Shown here: in pieces, positions 33,783-42,114 of the stretch
How positions within the stretch are numbered: position 1 is the first letter of the stretch
Layout of the letters: each line of letters opens with the position of its first letter
Assembly (NCBI GenBank): GCA_934667505.1
Contig: CAKULY010000008.1
Span: forward strand, 1 to 64,000
Direction: 5' to 3'
DNA: 64,000 bases
Source: an uncultured Treponema sp.
Lineage (GTDB): Bacteria; Spirochaetota; Spirochaetia; Treponematales; Treponemataceae
Made by a program: the position numbers and the translations under genes
Notes under the pieces: generated by a model
What the model saw: the letters and a program-made list of their open reading frames with translations, nothing else
Told to the model about the DNA's origin: nothing
Databases searched by the model: none

Positions 33783-35234
33783 TTAGAAATCTGCCAATTT
33801 TGGAGCTCTAGGATATGGAATCACATCGCGAATGTTTTCCATTCCTGTTACATATCGGATAAGCCGTTCAAATCCTAATCCAAAGCCTGAATGAGGAACG
33901 GTTCCGAATCTTCTTAAGTCTAAATACCATTCGTAGTTTGTCATATCCATTTTGCGTTCTTCGCAGGCTTTTTTTAGTTTTTCAAAGTCTTCTTCGCGTT
34001 CGCTTCCGCCAATGATTTCTCCAATTCCTGGAACAAGAACGTCAACAGCTTTTACAGTTTTGCCGTCATCGTTTAGCTTCATGTAGAACGATTTTATTTC
34101 TTTTGGATAGTTAAAAACCATTACTGGCTTCTTGAAAATTTGCTCTGTAAGATAGCGCTCGTGTTCAGTTGCAATGTCGCAGCCCCAATAAGGCTTTATT
34201 TCGAACTTGTCTGCGTGCTTTTCAAGTTCTTTTATGGCATCTGTGTAAGAGATTCTAACGAAGTCCGCATTAGCAACGCTTTCTAGCATGGAAATTAAGC
34301 CTGGCTGAATGCGCTTGTCAAAGAATTCTAAATCGTTGCGGCATTTTGTTAAAGCCCAATTTAAAAGATATTTTATGAACTCTTCTTGAATGTCCATGTC
34401 GTCCTCAAGATTGTAGAACGCCATTTCCGGTTCAATCATCCAGAATTCTGCAAGGTGGCGAGGCGTGTTTGAATTTTCCGCCCTGAAAGTAGGACCAAAT
34501 GTGTAAACTCTGCTTAATGCAGTTGCCATCGTTTCCGCTTCAAGCTGTCCAGAAACTGTAAGATTTGCTTTTTTTCCAAAGAAGTCTTTTGAATAGTCCA
34601 CAATTTTATGCGCATCTTCAATTTTCATGCCGTTTTGACCAGCTTTTACACCCATTTCTGCAATTTTTTCCATAGAAAGAGTTGTTACCTGGAACATTTC
34701 GCCGGCGCCTTCGCAGTCTGAGCAAGTGATTTCAGGCGCGTTTATATACTGAAAGCCTCTTTCCTGAAAAAAAGTGTGGATTGCATAGGCCATCTGGTTT
34801 CTTACTCGGTAAACTGCGCCGAAAGTATTCGTCCTTGCGCGAAGATGGGCATTTGCCCTTAAATATTCCATAGACATTTTGTTTTTCTGAAGAGGATATT
34901 CTTCCGGCTTGCATTGCCCCAGGCAAGTCAGTTTTTCAAGCGTTACTTCAACAGCTTGTCCGCTTGCGGGACTTTTTATGATTATTCCTTCTGCTCTTAA
35001 AGATGCTCCGGTGCTAAGTTTTTTCAGCTCTTCTTCAATCTGCGCAATATCTGCATTTTTAGAAGGCTCGTTGCGGTCAAATGTCAACTGAATATTATTA
35101 AAACAACTTCCGTCGTTTACTTGAATGAACACAAGGTTTTTAGAATCTCTTACAGTGCGAACCCAGCCGCATACCGTAACTTTTCGACCGTCTGGTTTAG
35201 AAGATAAAAGCTCTTTTATTAAAGTTGGTACCAT
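33783..35234 (-). CDS. asnS: Asparaginyl-tRNA synthetase
   Basis: A 483-residue class IIb aminoacyl-tRNA synthetase that charges tRNA-Asn directly. The N-terminal OB-fold (GRKVTVCGWVRTVRDSKNLVF) recognises the anticodon. Motif 2 is FGPTFRAENSNTPRHLAEFWMIEPE, and motif 3 is GFGLGFERLIRYVTG, where the last Arg contacts ATP. The asparagine enzyme is favoured over the aspartyl one by its AsnS-like PEMAFYNLEDDM segment. GGAGG precedes the ATG, and two TATAAT-like hexamers lie 30-40 nt upstream. The YihY fusion gene follows in the same direction. Confidence 0.95.
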   Translation of the reverse strand: MVPTLIKELLSSKPDGRKVTVCGWVRTVRDSKNLVFIQVNDGSCFNNIQLTFDRNEPSKNADIAQIEEELKKLSTGASLRAEGIIIKSPASGQAVEVTLEKLTCLGQCKPEEYPLQKNKMSMEYLRANAHLRARTNTFGAVYRVRNQMAYAIHTFFQERGFQYINAPEITCSDCEGAGEMFQVTTLSMEKIAEMGVKAGQNGMKIEDAHKIVDYSKDFFGKKANLTVSGQLEAETMATALSRVYTFGPTFRAENSNTPRHLAEFWMIEPEMAFYNLEDDMDIQEEFIKYLLNWALTKCRNDLEFFDKRIQPGLISMLESVANADFVRISYTDAIKELEKHADKFEIKPYWGCDIATEHERYLTEQIFKKPVMVFNYPKEIKSFYMKLNDDGKTVKAVDVLVPGIGEIIGGSEREEDFEKLKKACEERKMDMTNYEWYLDLRRFGTVPHSGFGLGFERLIRYVTGMENIRDVIPYPRAPKLADF

Positions 35235-35331
35235 TTTGAAAGCCTCCGCAGTACATGGTAAATTATAATTATACAGTTTACTTTTTTTGAAGCTATTTTA
35301 CAACAGGACGAACGATACGAACAACACAAAT

Positions 35332-35360
35332 TTGAAAATACTTGGCTTATGATGTATAAT
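35332..35360 (+). promoter_or_regulatory. Sigma70-type promoter of the hybrid kinase gene
   Basis: TTGAAA (35332-35337), a 17-nt spacer, then TATAAT (35355-35360). The transcript would have a leader of about 105 nt before ATG 35473. I see no strong fold in that leader. Confidence 0.65.
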
Positions 35361-35472
35361 TTTAACGGTTTAGGTATTGGGCTCTAAGTTGAGTTTTCTA
35401 TTGGTTGCAAGTAATTGCAAGGAAAACGCTTTCTGCCTGTTAAGATTTATAAAACATAGCGAGAGTTTTATT

Positions 35473-37224
35473 ATGGAAAAATTTAAAGAATTTTGTCATG
35501 ATAATTTTAGTCATGCGGTTCCATTTCAACAAAGAATATTAAACATAATTTTGGTAACTACATTCTTGTTGGGAACCATAGCATTTATAGTTTCGGTTTC
35601 TTTGAAAATGCCGTTCAAAGGAAATTTGGTTGTCCTTTGCTGCCTGTTTCTCGCCGTCTTGTGTTTTATAATCTCAAGTGTGCTTAAAAAGCCGCTCGCT
35701 GCTGCTATAATACTTTGCCTTTCCTTTAATGCTTTTCTTCTTCCGTTTATGTACTTTTATCAAGGTGGAATTGAAAGCGGTGTTCCAATATGGTTCTCTT
35801 TGGGGTTAATTCTGCCGTGGCTTTTAATTCCCGGAAAAAGCTGCTTTATCGTTTTTGGAATCTCTGTATTGTCGGCAAGCTTTACTTTTTTTCTTGCTTA
35901 TTATTATCCAGAAAAAGTTGTTCAAATAGGCTCTGACTATCTGATTCTTAGCGACACGTTTATGGCGGTCGCGCTTGTAAGCATTATCGTGGGGATTATG
36001 TTCCGCTTTGAAACTAAAGAGCATCTTTCTCAGCGGAGAATATTAAAAAAGCAAGAAGAAGATTTGCATATCACTATGAACAATCTTGTAAAGGCGGATA
36101 AGGCAAAAACGGCGTTTCTTTCGACTCTTACGCACGATATTAGAATTCCGCTTAATGCGGTAATTGGATTTACCAGCATGGCGAAAAAGAACTTTGACGA
36201 CCGCGAAAAAGTCCGCAATTGCTTGGAAAAAATTCTAGCCTCCAGCGACTATTTGCTTTCTCTTGTAAACAATGTCTTAGATATTTCAAAGATTGAAGCA
36301 GGAAGAATGAAGCTTGATTGTAAAAGCTGCGATATTTTTGAAATAATTCAGGACGTTCAAGAGATTTTTGATGAAGACGCAAAGTCTAAAAATATCGATT
36401 TTTCTGTAGACACTTCTACCGTTGCAGATTCTTGCATATATGCAGACCCTGTTAGAATAAAGCAAGTTGTTATAAATCTTTTATCGAATGCAATAAAATT
36501 TACAAAGCCGTATGGTTCTGTAAGCTTGACTGTAGAGCAAAAGAAAAAAACGGAAAATCAAGTTTTTTATCAAATCTGTGTAAAAGATACTGGAATTGGG
36601 ATGTCCGAAAATTTTCAGAAATATGTTTTTGAATCTTACGAAAGAGAAAGCAATGAATTTGTAAGCGAAACTCCAGGTTCTGGATTGGGACTTGCTATAA
36701 CAAAATCTTTGGTTCAGCTTATGAATGGAAATATTTCTGTTCAGAGCAAAATAGGCGAAGGTTCCACTTTTACAGTCGATTTTAGTTTTCCACTTGTGCA
36801 GAGATTGAATTCCGATGAATTGCCAGAAGACGTTTTCTATTGTTTCGATGGAAAACGAATTCTGCTTGCAGAAGACAACCGCTTAAATCAGGAAATCGCG
36901 GTTGCAATACTCAGGGAATATGGAATGTTTGCTGATGTTGCAGAAAATGGACTAGATGCCTTTAATATGGTAAAAGATTCTGAGCCAGGATATTACAATG
37001 CAGTTTTGATGGACATTCAAATGCCTATCATGAATGGGTATGAAGCTACAAAAGCTATACGGGGCTTAAAAGATTCAAAACTTGCGTCAATTCCTATCAT
37101 TGCTATGACGGCAGACGTCTTTGACAACGAAGATTTTGCAATTCAGTGCGGAATGAACGACTATGTTTCAAAACCTATAGAAATTCCAAAACTTATGCAG
37201 GCATTAAACAAGGTCTTGTCATAA
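35473..37224 (+). CDS. Hybrid sensor histidine kinase with C-terminal receiver
   Basis: A 583-residue protein. Six hydrophobic helices fill about 20-185 with little extracytoplasmic sequence, so the signal is probably sensed within or near the membrane. HisKA carries the phospho-acceptor in LTHDIRIPLNAVIGF. The N box is VINLLSNAIKFT, the G1 box DTGIGM and the G2 box GSGLGLAI. A receiver domain closes the protein (about 460-583), with the acidic pair in LAEDN and phospho-Asp in AVLMDIQMPIMNG. No DNA-binding partner lies nearby, so phosphate probably passes to a distant Hpt protein. The stop codon overlaps the leucine leader promoter. Confidence 0.92.
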   Translation: MEKFKEFCHDNFSHAVPFQQRILNIILVTTFLLGTIAFIVSVSLKMPFKGNLVVLCCLFLAVLCFIISSVLKKPLAAAIILCLSFNAFLLPFMYFYQGGIESGVPIWFSLGLILPWLLIPGKSCFIVFGISVLSASFTFFLAYYYPEKVVQIGSDYLILSDTFMAVALVSIIVGIMFRFETKEHLSQRRILKKQEEDLHITMNNLVKADKAKTAFLSTLTHDIRIPLNAVIGFTSMAKKNFDDREKVRNCLEKILASSDYLLSLVNNVLDISKIEAGRMKLDCKSCDIFEIIQDVQEIFDEDAKSKNIDFSVDTSTVADSCIYADPVRIKQVVINLLSNAIKFTKPYGSVSLTVEQKKKTENQVFYQICVKDTGIGMSENFQKYVFESYERESNEFVSETPGSGLGLAITKSLVQLMNGNISVQSKIGEGSTFTVDFSFPLVQRLNSDELPEDVFYCFDGKRILLAEDNRLNQEIAVAILREYGMFADVAENGLDAFNMVKDSEPGYYNAVLMDIQMPIMNGYEATKAIRGLKDSKLASIPIIAMTADVFDNEDFAIQCGMNDYVSKPIEIPKLMQALNKVLS

Positions 37225-37244
37225 AATAAAAAATAGTATATATT
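37216..37244 (+). promoter_or_regulatory. Promoter of the leucine leader-leuA unit
   Basis: TTGTCA (37216-37221) overlaps the kinase stop codon. A 17-nt spacer and TATATT (37239-37244) follow. Only 7 nt separate the -10 from the leader-peptide ATG, so the transcript should begin at or next to that codon. Confidence 0.6.
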
Positions 37245-37251
37245 CGTTTCT

Positions 37252-37305
37252 ATGAAATACATTCTTCTACTTCTACTTTCTAATTTTCTCGTTGCAACCG
37301 CTTAA
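37252..37305 (+). CDS. leuL: Leucine-rich leader peptide controlling leuA
   Basis: A 17-codon frame, too short for ordinary gene calling, reads MKYILLLLLSNFLVATA and stops at TAA 37303. Five consecutive leucine codons, plus a sixth, an isoleucine and a valine, fit a peptide whose translation stalls when branched-chain amino acids are scarce. It has no Shine-Dalgarno sequence, but the predicted transcription start coincides with its ATG. An intrinsic terminator begins 30 nt after the stop codon, and leuA follows. The arrangement is that of ribosome-mediated transcription attenuation, best known from leucine operons of enterobacteria. Confidence 0.75.
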   Translation: MKYILLLLLSNFLVATA

Positions 37306-37334
37306 GTGTAGAAGGTGTTTTAATTAGAAAATGC

Positions 37335-37366
37335 AGCCCTATCGCTTATGCGGTAGGGCTTTTTTT
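37335..37366 (+). terminator. Leucine attenuator terminator
   Basis: An 11-bp stem with one G-U pair (AGCCCTATCGC with GCGGTAGGGCT), a TTAT loop and a T run. Upstream, TTTCTAATT inside the leader frame can pair with AATTAGAAA at about 37322-37330, and CTTCTAC with GTAGAAG. These offer the competing helices expected of an attenuator. leuA starts 106 nt further on. Confidence 0.75.
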
Positions 37367-37471
37367 ATGGTTTTATATAAAATCAAAAGCATAAAACTAT
37401 AAAACAAAAACGGCTTGGTCAAGGTTTTCATGCACGAGCCTTGTTCAAACGTATTGCTTGGAGGTTATAAA

Positions 37472-39160
37472 ATGTCAGTAATGTCGCCTAATGGAAAGTA
37501 CCGCCCCTTTGAAGCGGTTCCACTTAAGAATCGTACTTGGCCAGATAAGACAATTACAAAAGCTCCTATCTGGTGTTCAGTAGATTTAAGAGATGGAAAT
37601 CAGGCTCTTATAAATCCTATGGGAGTTGAACAGAAGCTAGAATTTTTTGATTTGCTTGTAAGCATGGGATTTAAAGAGATTGAAGTAGGTTTTCCTAGCG
37701 CTTCTGATACCGAATTTGCATTTATGCGGCGCCTTATTGAAGAAAATCACGTTCCAGATGATGTTTCATTGCAAGTTTTATGCCAGGCGCGCGAGCATCT
37801 TATAAAAAGAACTTTTGAATCTCTTAAAGGCTGTAAAAAAGCCATATTCCACCTTTACAATTCAACAAGTCCAGCGCAGCGAAAATATACTTTCAACAAA
37901 TCAAAGGAAGAAATTAAACAGATTGCAATTGATGGAATCCGCTGTGTAAAAAATTGTCTTTCCATGAGCGAAGGAACGCAAATCCGTTTGGAATACAGTC
38001 CGGAAAGCTTTAGCACAACTGAAATAGATTACGCTCTTGAAGTGTGCGAAGCTGTAAAAAAAGAATGGGGCTGCAGCGCGGAAAATAAGGTTATCTTAAA
38101 TCTTCCTACGACGGTGGAATGTGCAATGCCGAACCAGTTTGCGGACCAAATTGAATACTTTTGCAGAAATATCAGCGAGCGCGAGAATGTTATTATTTCT
38201 TTGCACAACCACAACGACCGCGGAGAAGGCGTCGCTCAGTGTGAGCTTGGACTGCTTGCAGGCGCAGACCGTGTCGAAGGCTGCCTTTTTGGAAACGGCG
38301 AACGCACTGGAAACCTTGATATTGTAAATGTCGGCATGAATATGTATACGCAAGGCGTTGACCCAGAGCTGGACTTTTCTGATATGCCAAAACTTACCGA
38401 AGCGTACACAAGGCTTACAGGAATGAATATTCATCCTAGAACGCCGTATTCTGGGGAACTTGTGTTTACAGCGTTCAGCGGTTCTCATCAAGATGCAATC
38501 CGTAAAGGAATGGCTGCCAGGGTAAAAATGGCTCCGAATTCGTATTGGGATGTTCCTTACCTTACGTTTGATCCGCACGATATTGGCCGCCAATACGAAG
38601 GGATTATAAGAATTAACAGCCAAAGCGGAAAGGGCGGGGCTGCATTCATAATGGAACAGGATTACGGAATTGTAATGCCAAAGGCAATGCATCCTGTTTT
38701 TGGCGAGCTTGTAAAAAAAGCCGCCGACAAAGCTCAGCGTGAGCTAAAGCCGGCAGAAATCTACGATGTCTTTGAAAATGCCTGGCTAAAAACAAAATCT
38801 CCGTTGAATATTCTTGAAATTTCGCAAAGGCATATAGAAGGCGAGCGTGGAAGCGATGTTCCAGAGCAAGTTGCAAGCATGGCAACTGTTGAATGGGAAG
38901 GAAAAACTTATGCAATTGCATCAAACGGAAACGGTCCGCTAGATGCCTTTGTAACTGCCATGCGGCAAACTCCAGCTCCTAAGTTTAACATAACCACTTT
39001 CCATGAGCACAGCATTGGTTCTGGTTCAGACACTTGCGCTGTTGCCTACGTTCAAATAACGAAAGAAGACGGAAGTCAGGTTTGGGGAGTAGGAAAGAGT
39101 TCTAACGTAGGACGTGCCGGAATTGCCGCTGTTGTAAGCGCATTAAACTTCCGACAATAA
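37472..39160 (+). CDS. leuA: 2-Isopropylmalate synthase
   Basis: A 562-residue enzyme that condenses acetyl-CoA with 2-oxoisovalerate, the first committed step of leucine synthesis. The catalytic segment is WCSVDLRDGNQAL and the metal His pair lies in ISLHNHNDRGEG. The order and length match the type II form (yeast/actinobacterial-like), with a C-terminal LeuA dimer domain (about 430-562) that binds leucine for feedback inhibition. GGAGG precedes ATG 37472 by 8 nt; the longer frame from 37415 overlaps the leader. Control is therefore likely double: attenuation and allosteric inhibition. Confidence 0.94.
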   Translation: MSVMSPNGKYRPFEAVPLKNRTWPDKTITKAPIWCSVDLRDGNQALINPMGVEQKLEFFDLLVSMGFKEIEVGFPSASDTEFAFMRRLIEENHVPDDVSLQVLCQAREHLIKRTFESLKGCKKAIFHLYNSTSPAQRKYTFNKSKEEIKQIAIDGIRCVKNCLSMSEGTQIRLEYSPESFSTTEIDYALEVCEAVKKEWGCSAENKVILNLPTTVECAMPNQFADQIEYFCRNISERENVIISLHNHNDRGEGVAQCELGLLAGADRVEGCLFGNGERTGNLDIVNVGMNMYTQGVDPELDFSDMPKLTEAYTRLTGMNIHPRTPYSGELVFTAFSGSHQDAIRKGMAARVKMAPNSYWDVPYLTFDPHDIGRQYEGIIRINSQSGKGGAAFIMEQDYGIVMPKAMHPVFGELVKKAADKAQRELKPAEIYDVFENAWLKTKSPLNILEISQRHIEGERGSDVPEQVASMATVEWEGKTYAIASNGNGPLDAFVTAMRQTPAPKFNITTFHEHSIGSGSDTCAVAYVQITKEDGSQVWGVGKSSNVGRAGIAAVVSALNFRQ

Positions 39161-39163
39161 AGT

Positions 39164-40246
39164 ATGCGTGAAAAAAAATATACTGCAGCCCTTATAGGTA
39201 CAGGACGGATAGGCTTTACGCTTAGGTTCGACTCCAAGCGTGAACAGCCTGCTAGCCACACGATGGCGCTTTTAGCAAATAAAAGGATTAATCTGCTGGC
39301 CGGTTGCGACAATAATTCTTCAAGGCTTGCGCATTGGCATCGATTTGTTAAAAAATCCGATGTGTTTGCAGAGTATTCCTTTTTGTTTGCGACTACTAAA
39401 GTTGATGTAGTAGTTATTGCAGTAAACGAGGCTTTTCATTTAGAAGCTGCTTTAGCGGCAATCAGGTTTAAGCCTAAACTTATAATCCTGGAAAAACCTG
39501 TCGCTCTGAACACTGCCCAAGGTGAGCGAATATTTTTAGAGGCGAAGAAAAATTCTGTTCCTATTATGATAAATCATGAGCGCCGTTTCGCCCTTGATTA
39601 CGCGTTTGCAAAAAAGTACATGAAAAATATTGGGAAAATACTTTCAATAAATGCGCGCCTTGATTCGGGGCTTAGAGTTTTTTCTGCAAAAGAAGAATCC
39701 ACAGGTGAATACAGCTTGCTTCACGATGGGACTCACCTTGTTGATATAATCTTATTTCTTTTAGAAGATGAGCAAACAGGTTTTAAATATAATTTTGAAG
39801 ATGATGGAAAAAAGTCATGTCTTTCTGAAGGCAGAATTACAAGTCTTGTCTGCGATGAAAAAGATTCTTCTGTTGTAAGAAGCCTGAATGTTCACTTTTC
39901 TTCAGAAAAATGCGCGGACATTAATATGGTTATTTCTGGCGAAAGCCGTTTTTTTGGATTTGAAGTTGACGTAATCGGAACAGAAGGAAGAATCTGCATA
40001 GGAAATGGAATTTTTGAATTTTACAAGAGGGCAGAATCTAAGCTTTATTCTGGATTTTATTCGCTTGAAAAAGATTCTAGAGCAAAACCTCTAAAAAAAA
40101 CAAAGTATTTTTCAAATATGGTAGAAAATGCCGTTGATTTTTTAGACCAAAAAGAGTCCTTGCGTTCGCCGCTTGCTTCGGGACTGAGAGTTTTATACAT
40201 TCTTGAAGATTTGAGTTCAAAAATAAAGACTTTAATTACAAGATAA
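39164..40246 (+). CDS. Gfo/Idh/MocA-family oxidoreductase
   Basis: A 360-residue NAD(P)-dependent oxidoreductase. The Rossmann motif is ALIGTGRIGFTLR at the N-terminus, and the family signature EKPVALN lies near residue 110, where the lysine is catalytic. An alpha/beta C-terminal domain (about 125-330) shapes the substrate site. The ATG is 3 nt beyond the leuA stop codon with no separate binding site, so it is translationally coupled to leuA. Substrates in this family are usually sugars or inositols; nothing here ties it to leucine synthesis. The coding end runs into a hairpin leader element. Confidence 0.85.
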   Translation: MREKKYTAALIGTGRIGFTLRFDSKREQPASHTMALLANKRINLLAGCDNNSSRLAHWHRFVKKSDVFAEYSFLFATTKVDVVVIAVNEAFHLEAALAAIRFKPKLIILEKPVALNTAQGERIFLEAKKNSVPIMINHERRFALDYAFAKKYMKNIGKILSINARLDSGLRVFSAKEESTGEYSLLHDGTHLVDIILFLLEDEQTGFKYNFEDDGKKSCLSEGRITSLVCDEKDSSVVRSLNVHFSSEKCADINMVISGESRFFGFEVDVIGTEGRICIGNGIFEFYKRAESKLYSGFYSLEKDSRAKPLKKTKYFSNMVENAVDFLDQKESLRSPLASGLRVLYILEDLSSKIKTLITR

Positions 40247-40381
40247 AGACAGCCGAAAATGGCGTCTGTTTTATCTTAAAAAGTTTGCGTCGCAAACTTT
40301 CTTATACACTGCAATTTCTCAATTTGTTGCGAAATTGCGTAAAAAGCCAAATCGGAAATCGAAATTTCTCATTGGCTTTTT
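40240..40381 (+). repeat. GATAAAAA-type hairpin leader element, copy 3
   Basis: H1: AAGATAAA(G)ACAG, overlapping the preceding stop codon, with CTGTTTTATCTT (40266-40277). H2: AAAGTTTGCG (40280-40289) with CGCAAACTTT (40291-40300). An extra hairpin is formed by GCAATTTC (40311-40318) with GAAATTGC (40331-40338). H3: AAAAAGCCAA (40341-40350) with TTGGCTTTTT (40372-40381). Compared with copy 1, H3 differs by paired changes (GTC/GAC to GCC/GGC), which supports a conserved fold. Confidence 0.7.
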
Positions 40382-40396
40382 ATAATAGGAACCAAA

Positions 40397-42079
40397 ATGA
40401 ATGACAAAAAAATCAGCTTGCTTTTTCCAAACGGAGAAGACGAATTTCGCATTCTATCAGAAAGTTCTATTCACGATCTTGGAATAGATTTTTTGTGCGA
40501 AAAAGTAACAGCAAAAATAGAAGAAAAATCCCTTTTTATGCAGTTTTTGTCAAAAATGACTTCCAATCCCGAAGTTTCAAAGTACCGCACAGAAATTTTT
40601 GACGACATTTATAACAATCCTGAGGTAAGCGAACGCCTGATTCAAGTCCTTGAGCGCATAAATTACGAAAAACAGTACAGCGGATTTTCAGGCCACTACG
40701 AAGAAACCGATTCTGCGTGGGAATTGCTGCATCGCCTTGAAGAAATTAATGGCTACATAAAATCTGTTGAGGCGATTCACGAATGTCTTGCCAATGCAAA
40801 GCTTAATTCCGAGGGAATGAGAAATCTAAAATCCCATATTGACGGAATTTATTCAGAAAACGGTTTTTCAGAATTAAAAAAAGACATTCTGCAGCTAAAG
40901 GCTACAACTTCCGACTTAAAGAGTATTACCGTTGGCATTAATCTTAATGAAAAATACGAAGCGCACGGAATAGGACTTGTTTCTTTTAATAAAAAATCAT
41001 TCACAAAGTCCAATGCAATTGGAGAATTTTGCACAAAGATTTCTAAAAAAGATTCTATAAACCAAGATTCTAGTTGGAGCGAAAATTTTAAATTTCATCC
41101 GATAACGGCAAGCAAACCTGACATTTTTGAAAAATTAATTTCAATAGCAAGCGTCAACGATAAGCGCGCTGAAAATTCAACATATTATATGGACAAAATT
41201 GCAAATGTCATGATTGGAAAAATTGTTCATAAATTAAAATTCGTCTTAAACCGTTATGTCTACATTCCTATAACAAATATAACAGATTTGATTCCAGAAT
41301 TTATGTTCTATATCCGCTTTGCCAGCTACATAAAGTCAATGCAGCAAAAAGGCTTTGCATTCTGCAAGGCGCAAATTGCCTGCGAGCCTGAAAATCTTCA
41401 CTTCATGGACGCAAAAGGCATATACAATTTTAAGCTGCTTTCCGCGTTTTCAGAAAATTTTGGTCCTTCAGACATTGTTCCGAACGACATTCAGTTTGAT
41501 GACGAGCATCTTGTGTACATTTTAACGGGTGCAAACCGCGGCGGCAAAACTACAATCACTCAAGCAGTTGGACTTCTCTTTGTGCTCGCTCAGGCAGGCC
41601 TTTACGTTCCTGGAAAAAGTTTTGCTTTTAGTCCTGTGGATTCAATTTTTACTCATTTTCCAGCCGATGAAGACAAGACTATGGACTTGGGAAGGCTAGG
41701 AGAGGAATGCAAGCGGTTCCGCAACCTTTATAGCGAATGTACCTCAAAAAGCTTGCTTCTCTTGAACGAAACTTATTCAACTACAAGCTTTGAGGAAGGC
41801 TATTACATTGCAAAGGATTCTGTCCGGGCGATTTTAGCAAAAGGAATCCGCACAATTTATAACACGCATATGCACAAACTGGCTTTTGATATTGATGAAA
41901 TAAACAGTTCTATTGCTAAGACTGTGAAAAATCCGCCGAAAGCTTCTTCGCTTGTGGTTAAATCAACCGATGGAAAGCGTTCATTTAAAGTTCAGGTCGC
42001 TCCTCCAGAAGGAGTTTCATTTGCTCACGATATTGCCCAAAAGTACGGTGTAACTTATGAAATGCTGACATCTTTATAA
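40397..42079 (+). CDS. MutS-like ATPase lacking mismatch-recognition domains
   Basis: A 560-residue protein whose C-terminal third is a MutS-type ABC ATPase. Walker A is GANRGGKTT where MutS has GPNMGGKS/T, then comes a DEDKTMDLGRLGEE segment. The Walker B region is SLLLLNETYSTTSFEEG, in which the usual DE is replaced by NE. A TIYNTHMHKL switch region follows. The N-terminal 370 residues are helical and lack the MutS mismatch-binding domain. It could act in recombination or DNA repair like MutS2-type paralogues, but this is not established. AGGA precedes the ATG. It stands alone with a hairpin leader element upstream. Confidence 0.8.
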   Translation: MNDKKISLLFPNGEDEFRILSESSIHDLGIDFLCEKVTAKIEEKSLFMQFLSKMTSNPEVSKYRTEIFDDIYNNPEVSERLIQVLERINYEKQYSGFSGHYEETDSAWELLHRLEEINGYIKSVEAIHECLANAKLNSEGMRNLKSHIDGIYSENGFSELKKDILQLKATTSDLKSITVGINLNEKYEAHGIGLVSFNKKSFTKSNAIGEFCTKISKKDSINQDSSWSENFKFHPITASKPDIFEKLISIASVNDKRAENSTYYMDKIANVMIGKIVHKLKFVLNRYVYIPITNITDLIPEFMFYIRFASYIKSMQQKGFAFCKAQIACEPENLHFMDAKGIYNFKLLSAFSENFGPSDIVPNDIQFDDEHLVYILTGANRGGKTTITQAVGLLFVLAQAGLYVPGKSFAFSPVDSIFTHFPADEDKTMDLGRLGEECKRFRNLYSECTSKSLLLLNETYSTTSFEEGYYIAKDSVRAILAKGIRTIYNTHMHKLAFDIDEINSSIAKTVKNPPKASSLVVKSTDGKRSFKVQVAPPEGVSFAHDIAQKYGVTYEMLTSL

Positions 42080-42114
42080 AAGAACTTTCAGCGACTTTTG
42101 GGCTAAAAACTGTT

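Noticed and set aside
38096..38692. Long antisense frame of 198 codons within leuA
   Set aside because: It lies wholly opposite a gene with clear catalytic motifs and has no recognisable domain or start site.
42080..42114. Possible palindromic element remnant between the MutS-like gene and guaB
   Set aside because: Only a short CTTTCAGCGACTTTTG match, which is too little to call a copy.
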